DNA of 40,215 bases. Origin: Bacteroidales bacterium UBA7569. Its GTDB lineage: Bacteria; Bacteroidota; Bacteroidia; Bacteroidales; Paludibacteraceae. How positions within the stretch are numbered: the first letter of the stretch is position 1; the number at the start of each line of letters is the position of its first letter. Location: the NCBI GenBank assembly GCA_002477945.1, contig DLLF01000014.1, positions 1 to 40,215 of the forward strand. The letters are read 5' to 3'. Under the pieces are notes generated by a model. It had not been told where the DNA came from, made no database searches, and saw only the letters and a program-made list of their open reading frames with translations. A program made the position numbers and the translations under genes. Below, one piece after another: positions 1 to 8,628 of this stretch.

Positions 1-1312
1 TATAGTGCGGCAGCACATCGGGATAGAGTGCCTGCGGGTCGCCCGTGTAGAACTCCATACCTTTCTCTTTGGCAAGTTCGATGATTTCGGGTGCCAGTTC
101 GCCCGGCAGTTTGCCCGACTTGCCGAGAATCATACCCCACATTGCAGGGTCCATGCGGGTGAACGGCTTTTCGCCCATCGACTTCGAGAAGAGGTTCATC
201 AGAGCGGCATTCTTCACGTACTGCGAGAACGGCGTTACGAGGCACGGCGTACCAAGCATAGGCCATATACGCTGCACTTCCTCGAAGAGTTCGACCAGCA
301 GTTCGTCCTCACTGAGGGCTTTCTCGCCACGCTTGACAAGGTTGGCATTGATAGCGGCGTGCATACCCTTGAGGTCCGCCATCAGCGAGCCCATCATACC
401 GCCCGGCAGACCGCAACCGACGAGCAGAGAAGTCATCTTGGAATTGCGGGGGTCGATCCAGTAGCCGAGGAAGTCGTCGATAAACGACTGCGTCAGGCTG
501 CGCGCCTCCATGTAGGCTTTCATATTGATGTCTTTTACAAGGAAGCCTGCGTCGCGGAGCATTGCCTGAATGGTGATAACATCGGGATGTACCATACCCC
601 AACTGAGCGGCTCCATAGCCACATCGAGCACGTCAATACCCGCCTTGGCAACCTCGAGCATCGAAGCCACCGAGAAACCCGGTCCCGTATGTCCGTGATA
701 CTGGAGAATGATGTCGGGGTGTTTCTCCTTGATAGCCGCAACAATCTTGCCCAACATAGCAGGGCGACCGATACCTGCCATATCCTTGAGGCAGATTTCC
801 TGTGCGCCGCCCTCGATGAGTTGCTCGGCAAGATTGATGTAATACTCCACGGTATGCACCTTGGAATAGGTGATACACATCGTGGCCTGGGCAGTCATAC
901 CTGCCTCTTTCGCCCAACGTATGGACGGAATGATATTGCGGGGGTCGTTCAGACCGCAGAATATACGGGTGATGTCTGTGCCTTGTGCGTGCTTCACCTT
1001 ATACATCAGTTGGCGCACATCGGCAGGCACGGGGTTCATACGGAGTGCGTTCAGACCACGGTCGAGCATGTGGGTCTTGATACCAACCTCGTTGAATGGC
1101 TTGGTGAAAGTGCGGACAGCCTGATTGGGGTTCTCGCCATAAAGGAGGTTCACCTGCTCACTCGCACCGCCGTTGGTCTCCACACGGTCGAAACAGCCCA
1201 TATCGATGATAACGGGTGCAATCTTTGCCAATTGGTCTTTGCGGGGAACGTACTTGCCGCTACTCTGCCACATGTCACGATAGACAAGTGAGAATTGAAT
1301 TTCTTTCTTCAT
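1..1312 (-). CDS. Biotin-dependent carboxyltransferase (oxaloacetate decarboxylase alpha / pyruvate carboxylase B type), C-terminus off window
   Basis: The frame is open from an ATG at 1312 to the left edge, 437 codons, so the C-terminus is missing. The product starts MKKEIQFSLVYRDMWQS and matches the HMGL-like carboxyltransferase domain of oxaloacetate decarboxylase alpha, pyruvate carboxylase B and transcarboxylase 5S. Visible motifs are RDMWQS, the lysine motif CLKDMAG (the carboxylated or active-site lysine region) and the metal-site H-x-H in QYHGHTGPG. Family members move a carboxyl group between oxaloacetate or methylmalonyl-CoA and biotin. In fermentative Bacteroidales this links pyruvate, oxaloacetate and propionate metabolism. 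The end of the post-carboxyltransferase region and any C-terminal biotinyl domain would lie outside the window, so I cannot choose between the three family names. A promoter lies 49 bp upstream. The long plus-strand open frame over this gene is an antisense shadow. Confidence 0.9.
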   Translation of the reverse strand, partial: MKKEIQFSLVYRDMWQSSGKYVPRKDQLAKIAPVIIDMGCFDRVETNGGASEQVNLLYGENPNQAVRTFTKPFNEVGIKTHMLDRGLNALRMNPVPADVRQLMYKVKHAQGTDITRIFCGLNDPRNIIPSIRWAKEAGMTAQATMCITYSKVHTVEYYINLAEQLIEGGAQEICLKDMAGIGRPAMLGKIVAAIKEKHPDIILQYHGHTGPGFSVASMLEVAKAGIDVLDVAMEPLSWGMVHPDVITIQAMLRDAGFLVKDINMKAYMEARSLTQSFIDDFLGYWIDPRNSKMTSLLVGCGLPGGMMGSLMADLKGMHAAINANLVKRGEKALSEDELLVELFEEVQRIWPMLGTPCLVTPFSQYVKNAALMNLFSKSMGEKPFTRMDPAMWGMILGKSGKLPGELAPEIIELAKEKGMEFYTGDPQALYPDVLPHY

Positions 1313-1360
1313 AAGATATATAGATGTCTTTTTGTTAGCGTGTTTACCATACATTGCCGA

Positions 1361-1391
1361 CAAAGGTACAAAGAAAATACAGGGTTTGCAA
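1361..1391 (-). promoter_or_regulatory. Bacteroidetes-type promoter for the carboxyltransferase gene
   Basis: Read on the minus strand, TACCTTTG (1361-1368) is preceded after 20 bp by TTG (1389-1391). This matches the -7 TAnnTTTG and -33 TTG boxes of Bacteroidetes primary sigma factor promoters. The expected start site is near 1355, giving a leader of about 40 nt. Confidence 0.7.
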
Positions 1392-1440
1392 GAGAGTCAG
1401 GAGAGTTTGCGTTTGGTTAACGTCGTTAAGAGTGATTTAT

Positions 1441-1540
1441 TATAGACATTCTATTTGTTCGAGATATTCTATGAGGTTTGGCTGTTTATTTTTCATCTCT
1501 CGTTGAGGGGTGCTTCAGGTCTCGATAAGGGGGCGACGGA
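1441..1540. repeat. Dispersed intergenic repeat, copy R1 (modules c and a)
   Basis: This copy holds a module that reads, on the minus strand, as CTCGAACAAATAGAATGTC (c), and on the plus strand two related units CTCGTTGAGGGGTGCTTCAG and CTCGATAAGGGGGCGACG (a). The same modules recur at 6862-7031, 15129-15330, 22226-22505 and 31238-31550. It fills the spacer between the carboxyltransferase promoter and the end of the first BspA gene. I see no open frame or promoter in it. Confidence 0.75.
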
Positions 1541-1663
1541 ATGTACCATTTGACGATTAAAGATTGGTTAATTGCAGTGAAGATAATAGGAGGGATCAGG
1601 CTAATGAGGCAAACAAGCAATACTTCACATATCGTTTCTTGAAAGATAGGGACTAACCCATAT

Positions 1664-1702
1664 AAACAAAGGGATGCTGCAAAATACAGCATCCCTTTGT
1701 TT
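1664..1702 (-). terminator. Perfect 16-bp hairpin terminator after the first BspA gene
   Basis: AAACAAAGGGATGCTG (1664-1679) and CAGCATCCCTTTGTTT (1687-1702) are exact inverted repeats around a 7-nt loop. The hairpin begins 21 bp beyond the stop codon of the minus-strand BspA gene. It has the form of an intrinsic terminator, though the T tract beyond it is weak. Confidence 0.8.
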
Positions 1703-1723
1703 GAAATTCAAGTAAAGAACGAA

Positions 1724-4700
1724 TTACAGTTCTATACCTGTTGTTGTGTAGGTTTTTCCGTCGCGAAGAATAAGTACTTGTCCATCGCGGATGACTTTTT
1801 GTACGACAGAATCACTACCCGCAGTTACGTTCTCTATGGCAGTGGTAGAAATAAACTGTGCCTCGATAGTGAGGTCTTCAGTGACTGTGAAGATATATGG
1901 GTTATCTGTAATGCCATTGCTCCATTGTACAAAACGGTACCCTGCGGCGGGAACGGCAGTGAGAGTTGCCTCTGTGTTGAGGTAGTAATCACCACCACCC
2001 GTCACTTGCCCTTGTTCGGGGTTGCATATAGCGGTTATATAGCGCATCTCGTTGCTCAACGGGTAAAAATAAGCAACAAGGGTGGTATCTTGCGTGAGTG
2101 TGATAGTGCGCGGGTTGGCAAACACGTCATCACTCCACATCAAAAAACTATAACCTGTATTGGCTGTAGCGGTCAGCGTGAGTTGGTCGCCATCGTGGTA
2201 AACACCTGTGCTTGAAAGCGTAACTGTACCATAATTGTCGTTGTTAACAGTCACAGAGACGGCAATCTCTTTTGCGCCAATCTCCTCGGTGTAGTAGAAA
2301 TCGCGCCAACCCGTAGCCACCTGATACTTCGGTTTGCAGCCTGCCGGTACATGGAGTGTACAAGCGAATTTATCTAGCCCATCAAAAGCATCAGAAGCGC
2401 AAGTGCCAGGTAATTCACTGTAACAATAGATATGCTGCAATCCTGTACAATTATAGAAGGCTTGGGTATCTAACTGGCAACGCTTTCGGAAAGTAAGTGA
2501 CGACAACCTACTACATCCAGAAAATGCTTCTTTGCCCACTGACAACAGGGAAGAAGACAGAGACAAGTCTGATAGCGAGGAACAGCCATAGAATGCTTTC
2601 TCGCCAATAGAGGTTACATTGTCTGGCAGATGAACACTTGACAAATTTGTATTCCTGCATAAACCAGCAGGAACGTTTAAGACGCTATCACCAAATTCAA
2701 TACTTAGCAAGGATGATGGATATTGGAGGCCACAAGACTCGCAGTAACGCACATTCCATACGATGTTATTGATAACAGCTCCGTAAAGTGACAACCCCTG
2801 TATATCTGACCCGAGAGTCAATGTGCCAATGTATGCTGCTTCCTCTTTGCTATTGCCAAAACAACTGACAATTGTATATTTGCCAAGACTTGAATCATAT
2901 TTGTATTCTCCCAACATATCCAGATTATTATTGGTTGTAAGCGAGCGAATACGAGAATATGCAAACGAATAACTTTGTGCCTTCTGTACATTTTTGCCAA
3001 AAGTAATATCCACATTGCTCAAGTCGTAATTGTAGAACGCATACGAATATATTGTGGATACACTATCCGGTATGACAATTTTTCCTATATCGTTCACATT
3101 TCGCCCGTTGATATAAAGTTGAGATTGGGCATAGTAAGAAGACAAACTTGCATTGTACATCTCTATATTGCAAAAAGCACCAATATCCTTGATGAACACA
3201 TGGCGAGGGGTATAAGATTTATGATAAAAAGCAGAATATCCAAACCATGTGAGCCCTGTGCCAATGCAAATGGTATCGGAAAGCCCTTTCGTGTATTCGA
3301 ATGCGGCATGCCCTATTTTCTGCACTTTATCAGGTATCGTCAAAGAGGGATATGTGTACTCTGCAAGTGCATTAGGGATTGACTCCACACTATCGCCAAT
3401 GATGACTTTATCGGTTTCAAATATGCGTGCGTTATTGCCACAATATGCATCATCAATGCTGCATGCGGTATTAACGGCATTCTTTGCATTCCATACCAAG
3501 AGTTTCAACGGGTGCAAATTACTTGAAGACCCTGTAATATACCGTCCTATCTTTGTAACATTCTTTGGAATAATGAGTGTATCTATTTCGACTCCTGCAA
3601 ATACCTCTGTTCCCAATTCTCTTAACGAGTTAGGCAGTTTGATAGAGGTTAGTGCAGAAAAACTAAAGGCTGCGTCTTCAATAACTTCTAACCCTTCCGG
3701 CAAATTGATATTCGTGATTGCACTATACGCAAATGCCTCGGAAGCAATTCTTTTTATAGTCGTTGGAATAACAATTGTTTGTAGTGCTGTTGTCCAAAAG
3801 AAACATGCTGTGTCAATCACCTCCAATGAGTTGGGCAATTGGATAGAAGTCAGATTATGGCAAGCCTGAAAGGCATTCCTGCCTATGGTTTTGACAGAAT
3901 TAGGTATGACTATAGAACGCAACGAATCACACATCGTGAACATATATGGTGCTATGCTGGTTACATTATCCGCAAAATGCACATTTGCCAGTTTCGTGTC
4001 ATCGAATGTACACCATGCGTGTCCATCTCCGACAATCCAATCTCCGATAGGACTGCTGATAACGCCACTGGCAATGCTGGCATTGGCATCCTGCAGAGAG
4101 GCATTGATGTAAACGGTCTGCAGGTTAGTACCTGCTGCAATTTTATATCCTACTGCCACTACGCCTTTGGGGATTGTCAGAGATTGCAAACGTGCGAAAC
4201 CAGCAAAGGCATAGTTACCGATATAGGTGATACTATCACCTATGTAAACAGAATCTATCAAAACACTATATTCTTCCCATGGAGCATAAACCGTAGTAGC
4301 CCCCGTTCTTGTATCCTTGAAATTCGGCATTGCGCCTTTGCCTGTGATAGAGAGTGTGCGGGTGTAGAAATTGAGTGACCATTTAACATCGTTTACGAGA
4401 ATACCCGTAGTGTCTGCCATACCTTCTTCGGTATAGATATACTTCCACCGCTTTATCCCCTTATCTCCCCATGCGGCTCGATATGCAGCCGAAGTACCTC
4501 GGGGGCAACGGATTAACAGCAAGTATTCTGCAGGAGAATTGTAATAACTATTGTTTTGTAGTGCAGGTGGTGTGGTTGCAGCACATGAAATGGTAGTTAC
4601 AGCCTCAGAGAATGCCATATAACCAATGTATGAGACATTGCTCCCTACCTGTATTTCTGTAACGTTTATTGAGTTATCATAGTAATAATAACTGTCACCA

Positions 4701-6295
4701 TTCTCAGACCATAATTTTTTCTTTTCTCCATTCGGACTGAAATGCAATGCATATTGTTTTATTTGTTGGAGTGATTGCGGGAGCGTGATGTGGTTTTGCG
4801 GGTAAGGACACTGGTAGAAAGCATACTCACCAATAGAAGTAATGCCCTCGGGGAATGTAATATTCTTAATGAGGTTACGACAGCGGAAGAAAGGCGAAGA
4901 ACTTTGCAAGTACCCTGCACTTTTATAATCATACATATCTCCATGACCTGAGATGGTTAAGTCGCCTGTAGTGGGCTCCAATGTGTAGGTGAGGTGCTCA
5001 CCGCAAGTGCCGGTGATAGTGCGAGACTCGTTGGGTTCAAGGAATACGTAGTTATCGCCAAGTGCTTCGCGATAGGCGGTTTTGGCACCTGCGGGGACGT
5101 GGACATACACAACATCGCCCAAGCCTGCATCTTTGTTGAGGATAGTAGGCGGCGTGGCGGATTCAAAGTAGATGTCGGAGCCGTAATATGGTTCTCTGTC
5201 CATTGCAGTATAGATAAAGGCATTGGCATTAAGAGTGGTGACCGATGCGCCTATTATCATACTGTCAAACTTGCAATTTGCAAACAGACGCACATCGTCA
5301 GAAATAAGGTTTGCATCAACTTTGCACACTTTTCCGTTCATAACACCCTCAAAGAAACGGTCATCATTCCCAGACCCAGAGCCGATAGTTGTTACAGACG
5401 AGGGGATATTGACATATTGCAATGACGTACAGCCGCTAAAGACTTCATTGCTAACAGTTGTTACTGAAGACGGGATATTGACGCATTGCAATGAGGTGCA
5501 GGCTTTGAAGGCTTGAGAGCCGATAGTGGTCACGGAAGCAGGTATGGTGATGGACGTTAGTTGACGTAACCCTTTGCACAACGTATTTGGAATGGTTTCC
5601 ACTTTATCACCCAAGACAAAGGATGTAATCGGGCAAGGGCTTTTTCTATTGGAATAAACTTCATTGGAAAAAACTCCAAAGAGATTCGGATTAGTATCTT
5701 CAAATTGGCAGTTTTTGACATTCCACACTACATCGGAAAGTTTTGTGCACTCATCAAAAGCAGAACCTCCTATCGTCATCAACTCTTCAGGGAAAACTAC
5801 AGAGCGAAGATTGCTACAACCGTCAAAAGCGTGCCCCTTTATACTTTTCACACTATCCGGAATGACAATTGATGTGAGACTTTTACAATTTCTAAAAGCA
5901 TTGTATCCTATCTCTCTCAGGCTATCAGGGAGAACAATGGAAGAAAGACTCTCGCAATCTTGAAATGCATTACTTCCTATACGCTTGATTGTATTCGGGA
6001 GTGTAATCGACTTAAGGTAATCATATCCATCGAAAGCCTTGGAACTTATTTCTGTTACAGGAAAAGTCCCATTCCAGCAGTTGATTTCTGCGGGAATGAC
6101 AATAGAGGTACGAGTCCTCAATGGGGAATCGTAAGGTGTAAACACAACGGCAAGAGCGGTGTCAGCATATTGCCCCGTATTAGGATCTTGGTTGTAGTAG
6201 ATGAAGTCGTAGAACATATCATCCGACTTCAAGTCGTAGGCTTTGAGGGCGACGGCACAGAAGAGTGCCAGCAAGAACAAGGAAATTCTTTTCAT
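1724..6295 (-). CDS. BspA-like leucine-rich repeat surface protein, 1523 aa, with T9SS-like C-terminal tail
   Basis: The protein opens with a signal peptide (MKRISLFLLALFCAVALKAY). Most of it is made of LRR_5 (BspA or Treponema pallidum type) repeats of about 23 residues, with cores such as LTSITIPASVTTIGSQAF. The repeats are interrupted twice by a beta module (about residues 430-470 and 630-690; motifs LTISGHGDMYDY and LSITGKGAMPNF). Two InlB B-repeat/Flg_new-like modules follow (about 1360-1480; GYSFLMWSDD and GYRFVQWSNG). The end, VIRDGQVLILRDGKTYTTTG, resembles the type IX secretion tail common on Bacteroidales BspA proteins. Known relatives are cell-surface adhesins that bind matrix proteins or other bacteria; the ligand here is unknown. 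The gene is monocistronic, with a terminator just beyond and a roughly 430-nt leader before it. Family assignment is firm; function is inferred. Confidence 0.92.
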   Translation of the reverse strand: MKRISLFLLALFCAVALKAYDLKSDDMFYDFIYYNQDPNTGQYADTALAVVFTPYDSPLRTRTSIVIPAEINCWNGTFPVTEISSKAFDGYDYLKSITLPNTIKRIGSNAFQDCESLSSIVLPDSLREIGYNAFRNCKSLTSIVIPDSVKSIKGHAFDGCSNLRSVVFPEELMTIGGSAFDECTKLSDVVWNVKNCQFEDTNPNLFGVFSNEVYSNRKSPCPITSFVLGDKVETIPNTLCKGLRQLTSITIPASVTTIGSQAFKACTSLQCVNIPSSVTTVSNEVFSGCTSLQYVNIPSSVTTIGSGSGNDDRFFEGVMNGKVCKVDANLISDDVRLFANCKFDSMIIGASVTTLNANAFIYTAMDREPYYGSDIYFESATPPTILNKDAGLGDVVYVHVPAGAKTAYREALGDNYVFLEPNESRTITGTCGEHLTYTLEPTTGDLTISGHGDMYDYKSAGYLQSSSPFFRCRNLIKNITFPEGITSIGEYAFYQCPYPQNHITLPQSLQQIKQYALHFSPNGEKKKLWSENGDSYYYYDNSINVTEIQVGSNVSYIGYMAFSEAVTTISCAATTPPALQNNSYYNSPAEYLLLIRCPRGTSAAYRAAWGDKGIKRWKYIYTEEGMADTTGILVNDVKWSLNFYTRTLSITGKGAMPNFKDTRTGATTVYAPWEEYSVLIDSVYIGDSITYIGNYAFAGFARLQSLTIPKGVVAVGYKIAAGTNLQTVYINASLQDANASIASGVISSPIGDWIVGDGHAWCTFDDTKLANVHFADNVTSIAPYMFTMCDSLRSIVIPNSVKTIGRNAFQACHNLTSIQLPNSLEVIDTACFFWTTALQTIVIPTTIKRIASEAFAYSAITNINLPEGLEVIEDAAFSFSALTSIKLPNSLRELGTEVFAGVEIDTLIIPKNVTKIGRYITGSSSNLHPLKLLVWNAKNAVNTACSIDDAYCGNNARIFETDKVIIGDSVESIPNALAEYTYPSLTIPDKVQKIGHAAFEYTKGLSDTICIGTGLTWFGYSAFYHKSYTPRHVFIKDIGAFCNIEMYNASLSSYYAQSQLYINGRNVNDIGKIVIPDSVSTIYSYAFYNYDLSNVDITFGKNVQKAQSYSFAYSRIRSLTTNNNLDMLGEYKYDSSLGKYTIVSCFGNSKEEAAYIGTLTLGSDIQGLSLYGAVINNIVWNVRYCESCGLQYPSSLLSIEFGDSVLNVPAGLCRNTNLSSVHLPDNVTSIGEKAFYGCSSLSDLSLSSSLLSVGKEAFSGCSRLSSLTFRKRCQLDTQAFYNCTGLQHIYCYSELPGTCASDAFDGLDKFACTLHVPAGCKPKYQVATGWRDFYYTEEIGAKEIAVSVTVNNDNYGTVTLSSTGVYHDGDQLTLTATANTGYSFLMWSDDVFANPRTITLTQDTTLVAYFYPLSNEMRYITAICNPEQGQVTGGGDYYLNTEATLTAVPAAGYRFVQWSNGITDNPYIFTVTEDLTIEAQFISTTAIENVTAGSDSVVQKVIRDGQVLILRDGKTYTTTGIEL

Positions 6296-6728
6296 AATCG
6301 TCTGTTTTTATTCAGTGAAGTTGTTAATTGTCGTCAGTGGTTTTTCCTATTGGCATAAAAAGGTGGATTTCGGCCGCTGTAGTTCCACGAATTGCGGCTG
6401 TCGCATTGCCTGCAAGAATAGAACCGACAACGCGAAGCCCACGCCAATATAAGACAATAAACACCTATCACCGTGCCGTGCAACCATGGCACACAGAACG
6501 ACGAGACAGACATCGTCCCAAACAGGCGGAATATACTTATACTCCGAGGACATCTACCGTTGCTGAGTCTGATTTCTACGTGAAACTGCGACATTTCAAT
6601 CCGTCAGAACAGAGCGTCAATAAACGCCTTTATTATGTACTGCGAAGCCCATTCAGAGACTCCGGTGCTGCAAGTTTCCTGCCGGAAGCAAGAAACGATA
6701 CCCACCCGCTCACCTCTGCGTGAACTTC
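6296..6728 (-). ncRNA. Leader A: long conserved 5' leader of the first BspA gene
   Basis: This is the untranslated stretch between the promoter at 6735-6766 and the ATG at 6295. Read on the minus strand it shares ordered blocks with leader B (30663-31027). These are an initial TGAAGTT, GCGGGTGGG (plus-strand 6701-6709), a hairpin (6674-6696, 9 bp), TTCGCAG-x-ACATAATAAA then GGCGTTTAT (6620-6646), and ATTGGCGTGGGC-like sequence further on. Local hairpins are visible (GTGCC/GGCAC, GACGA/TCGTC). Open frames here are short and unconvincing. I read it as a structured leader or cis-regulatory RNA of unknown class. Confidence 0.55.
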
Positions 6729-6734
6729 ACGCCG

Positions 6735-6766
6735 CAAAGATACATATTCTTTTATAGATTTGCAAA
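6735..6766 (-). promoter_or_regulatory. Promoter of the first BspA gene
   Basis: On the minus strand, TATCTTTG (6735-6742) lies 20 bp after TTTG (6763-6766). This is a near-perfect Bacteroidetes promoter. It puts the transcript start near 6728, about 430 nt before the BspA start codon. Confidence 0.75.
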
Positions 6767-6861
6767 TTCAAGACCAACAATTTTGCTTTACAGGGGGGGA
6801 TAGTAAACGTGTGTTAGTTTATAATAGATATTCAAGAAGCCGGAAGATGCGGGATCTTGGA

Positions 6862-7031
6862 CTATAGGAGAATGGGACGGATGGGACGAATTAGACGGAT
6901 TAGTTCAACAGGAAACCTGAGAGGGAATTTGTTATAGACCTCTTAGTTGATCGAGAAGTTCGAGGGATTTCATCACTTTGTTTTTCGTCTCTCGATAAGG
7001 GGTGCTTCAGGTCTCGTTGAGGGGTCGTGGA
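6862..7031. repeat. Dispersed intergenic repeat, copy R2 (modules d, c, a)
   Basis: Module d (6862-6909) is a degenerate 9-bp tandem (GAATGGGAC, GGATGGGAC, GAATTAGAC). Module c (6932-6972) includes TCGAGAAGTTCGAGGG. Module a (6986-7031) has two units, CTCGATAAGGGGTGCTTCAG and CTCGTTGAGGGGTCGTGG. Order and sequence match the copies R1, R3, R4 and R5. The rest of the spacer, 7032-7226, holds nothing I recognise. Confidence 0.75.
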
Positions 7032-7226
7032 AAGACTATAGAAGGATTGTAAGGAATCGCTTTACAAGGCATAGGATATGGCAAAAGACAAGGCAACGAA
7101 ATGCTAATCAAAACGGAAGTTTACGCTGCTTCAAAAGTAGCACCCCATCCTATTTAGGAAACAAGAATACTCCCCTGTGTGTTTTCAGACAAGAGCGTAT
7201 CCAAAGCATGATTTACCACAGAATAA

Positions 7227-8510
7227 TCAGGTACGGAAGGAGAATTGCCGGTCTTGGAAAATCTGATAGCCGACGTCACAATTGATGCAGTTATGCGGTT
7301 GGCAATAGTTTTGATAGAGATGAATGAGCGCTTGCGTATCTGCAGCCGATTTGATAGTCTGCCCAAGCAACTTCCACTGACGAATGATATGATTGTTCTC
7401 GGGCGGAATCTGTGCCATCATGGAATAGACCTGCTGCGCTGATGCATCGTCGTGGTGTGCCAATGCGAACGTGTATTTATAGGGAAGAACCGTGTTAATG
7501 AGCAAGACATCTACGCTACTCTTACCCAACTTGGGTTCGTCAGCCAAAGCAAAAAGCGATGCACAGGCGTTTACAGAAGAGGCATCCATAAGATTAGAGA
7601 AGAGAAATTCCGACTGATAAATCAGTTGTGCAAACTGGCGAATACGCACATCGGGAAAAGTCTGCGGACGCATTCGTGCATATTTCCATAATTCCGCCTC
7701 AACAGGAACCAGATCAAACTTCTTCTGAAGGAAACGGTATTCACGCAACAAGGCTTTCTTTTCGCCGGTGTCCGCCGTAGCGTCCGTCAGCAAGCCCGAC
7801 TGCCCCAAGAGAATGGCCGTGAGTTGGAACAGACTATTCCGGTGTTTCTGCAGACAGGAAAGCGGAGTATGAATTGCCAACAACTCGAAAGGAATGCCAT
7901 TGGTATGAAATCCGAAATTGTGGGCAAGGGTGATATAAAAAGCATGCTCCCAACTTCCTTTTGTGATGGAAAGCAGAGTAGTGATGGCTTGCCGTTTACA
8001 CTCCAAGCGTTTGAATAGCAGGGCTTGTCTCCATCCCTGCGTCAGCAAAAGCGGATCGGAGATAAGACGTTTGTTGCACTCTATGACCGACTCGGCAGAA
8101 TCCATCAAGCGAGCCGCCTGAATGACCTCTGTGAGATAGTCCCTGTCATCGGGATATTGCAGAATACATTGCTCAATCTCCTCCCCGCGGGAGTTATAGA
8201 CACGCTTATCCGCATTGCGCACAATGTGCAAGACAACGTTATCATAAGCGGAATCGGTATGATGACGGTGGCGATACCAATCGGAGGAGTTGACATGAAT
8301 CTCCACATTGCCAACCCACTCGCGTCCATTGATACAGATATGTGCATTGATGAAATCGGGACCTGCATCCAAATTGTGCTGCCCCACGGAAAGAATATCT
8401 ATACGTTGTCCATACGTGGTGGTCTGCAAGAAGTCCGCCCAAAGACAATGCTGCCATATATAGTGCATCACGATTTCGGGCATGTCGCGTTTAACAAGTG
8501 TGGTTTGCAT
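7227..8510 (-). CDS. DUF2851 family protein, 427 aa
   Basis: The sequence matches the Bacteroidetes DUF2851 family: MHYIWQHCLWA near the start, LDAGPDFINAHICING, WVGNVEIHVNSSDWYRH, and a cysteine-containing end (CQPHNCINCDVGYQ). Its biochemical role is not known. The frame is open up to an ATG at 8591, but the extra 27 residues (MYALLLLFLQLL...) are not typical of the family, so I chose the ATG at 8510 (MQTTLVKRDMPEIV). It is the last gene of the unit running from 14881, 118 bp after the DUF2723 gene. I see no clear terminator after it. Confidence 0.85.
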   Translation of the reverse strand: MQTTLVKRDMPEIVMHYIWQHCLWADFLQTTTYGQRIDILSVGQHNLDAGPDFINAHICINGREWVGNVEIHVNSSDWYRHRHHTDSAYDNVVLHIVRNADKRVYNSRGEEIEQCILQYPDDRDYLTEVIQAARLMDSAESVIECNKRLISDPLLLTQGWRQALLFKRLECKRQAITTLLSITKGSWEHAFYITLAHNFGFHTNGIPFELLAIHTPLSCLQKHRNSLFQLTAILLGQSGLLTDATADTGEKKALLREYRFLQKKFDLVPVEAELWKYARMRPQTFPDVRIRQFAQLIYQSEFLFSNLMDASSVNACASLFALADEPKLGKSSVDVLLINTVLPYKYTFALAHHDDASAQQVYSMMAQIPPENNHIIRQWKLLGQTIKSAADTQALIHLYQNYCQPHNCINCDVGYQIFQDRQFSFRT

Positions 8511-8628
8511 AGAAACACATGTATCAGATGATATGGTTAAGCCAAGAAGATTTAACAGTAGTTGAAGAAAAAGCAATAGCAAGGCATACACAACGACACC
8601 TTGCTATTGCAGTTATTCCCATTGCAAT

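Noticed and set aside
5..1291. 428-codon plus-strand open frame
   Set aside because: It is antisense to the carboxyltransferase gene, whose minus-strand product has clear family motifs; the plus-strand product has none.
6334..6594. 86-codon and 68-codon minus-strand frames in leader A
   Set aside because: They are not preserved as a frame in leader B, where the same blocks are read in other frames with indels, so the conservation is at the RNA or DNA level.
8511..8591. Hydrophobic N-terminal extension of the DUF2851 protein
   Set aside because: It is a run of leucine codons in a spacer with no family support; a good internal start exists at 8510.
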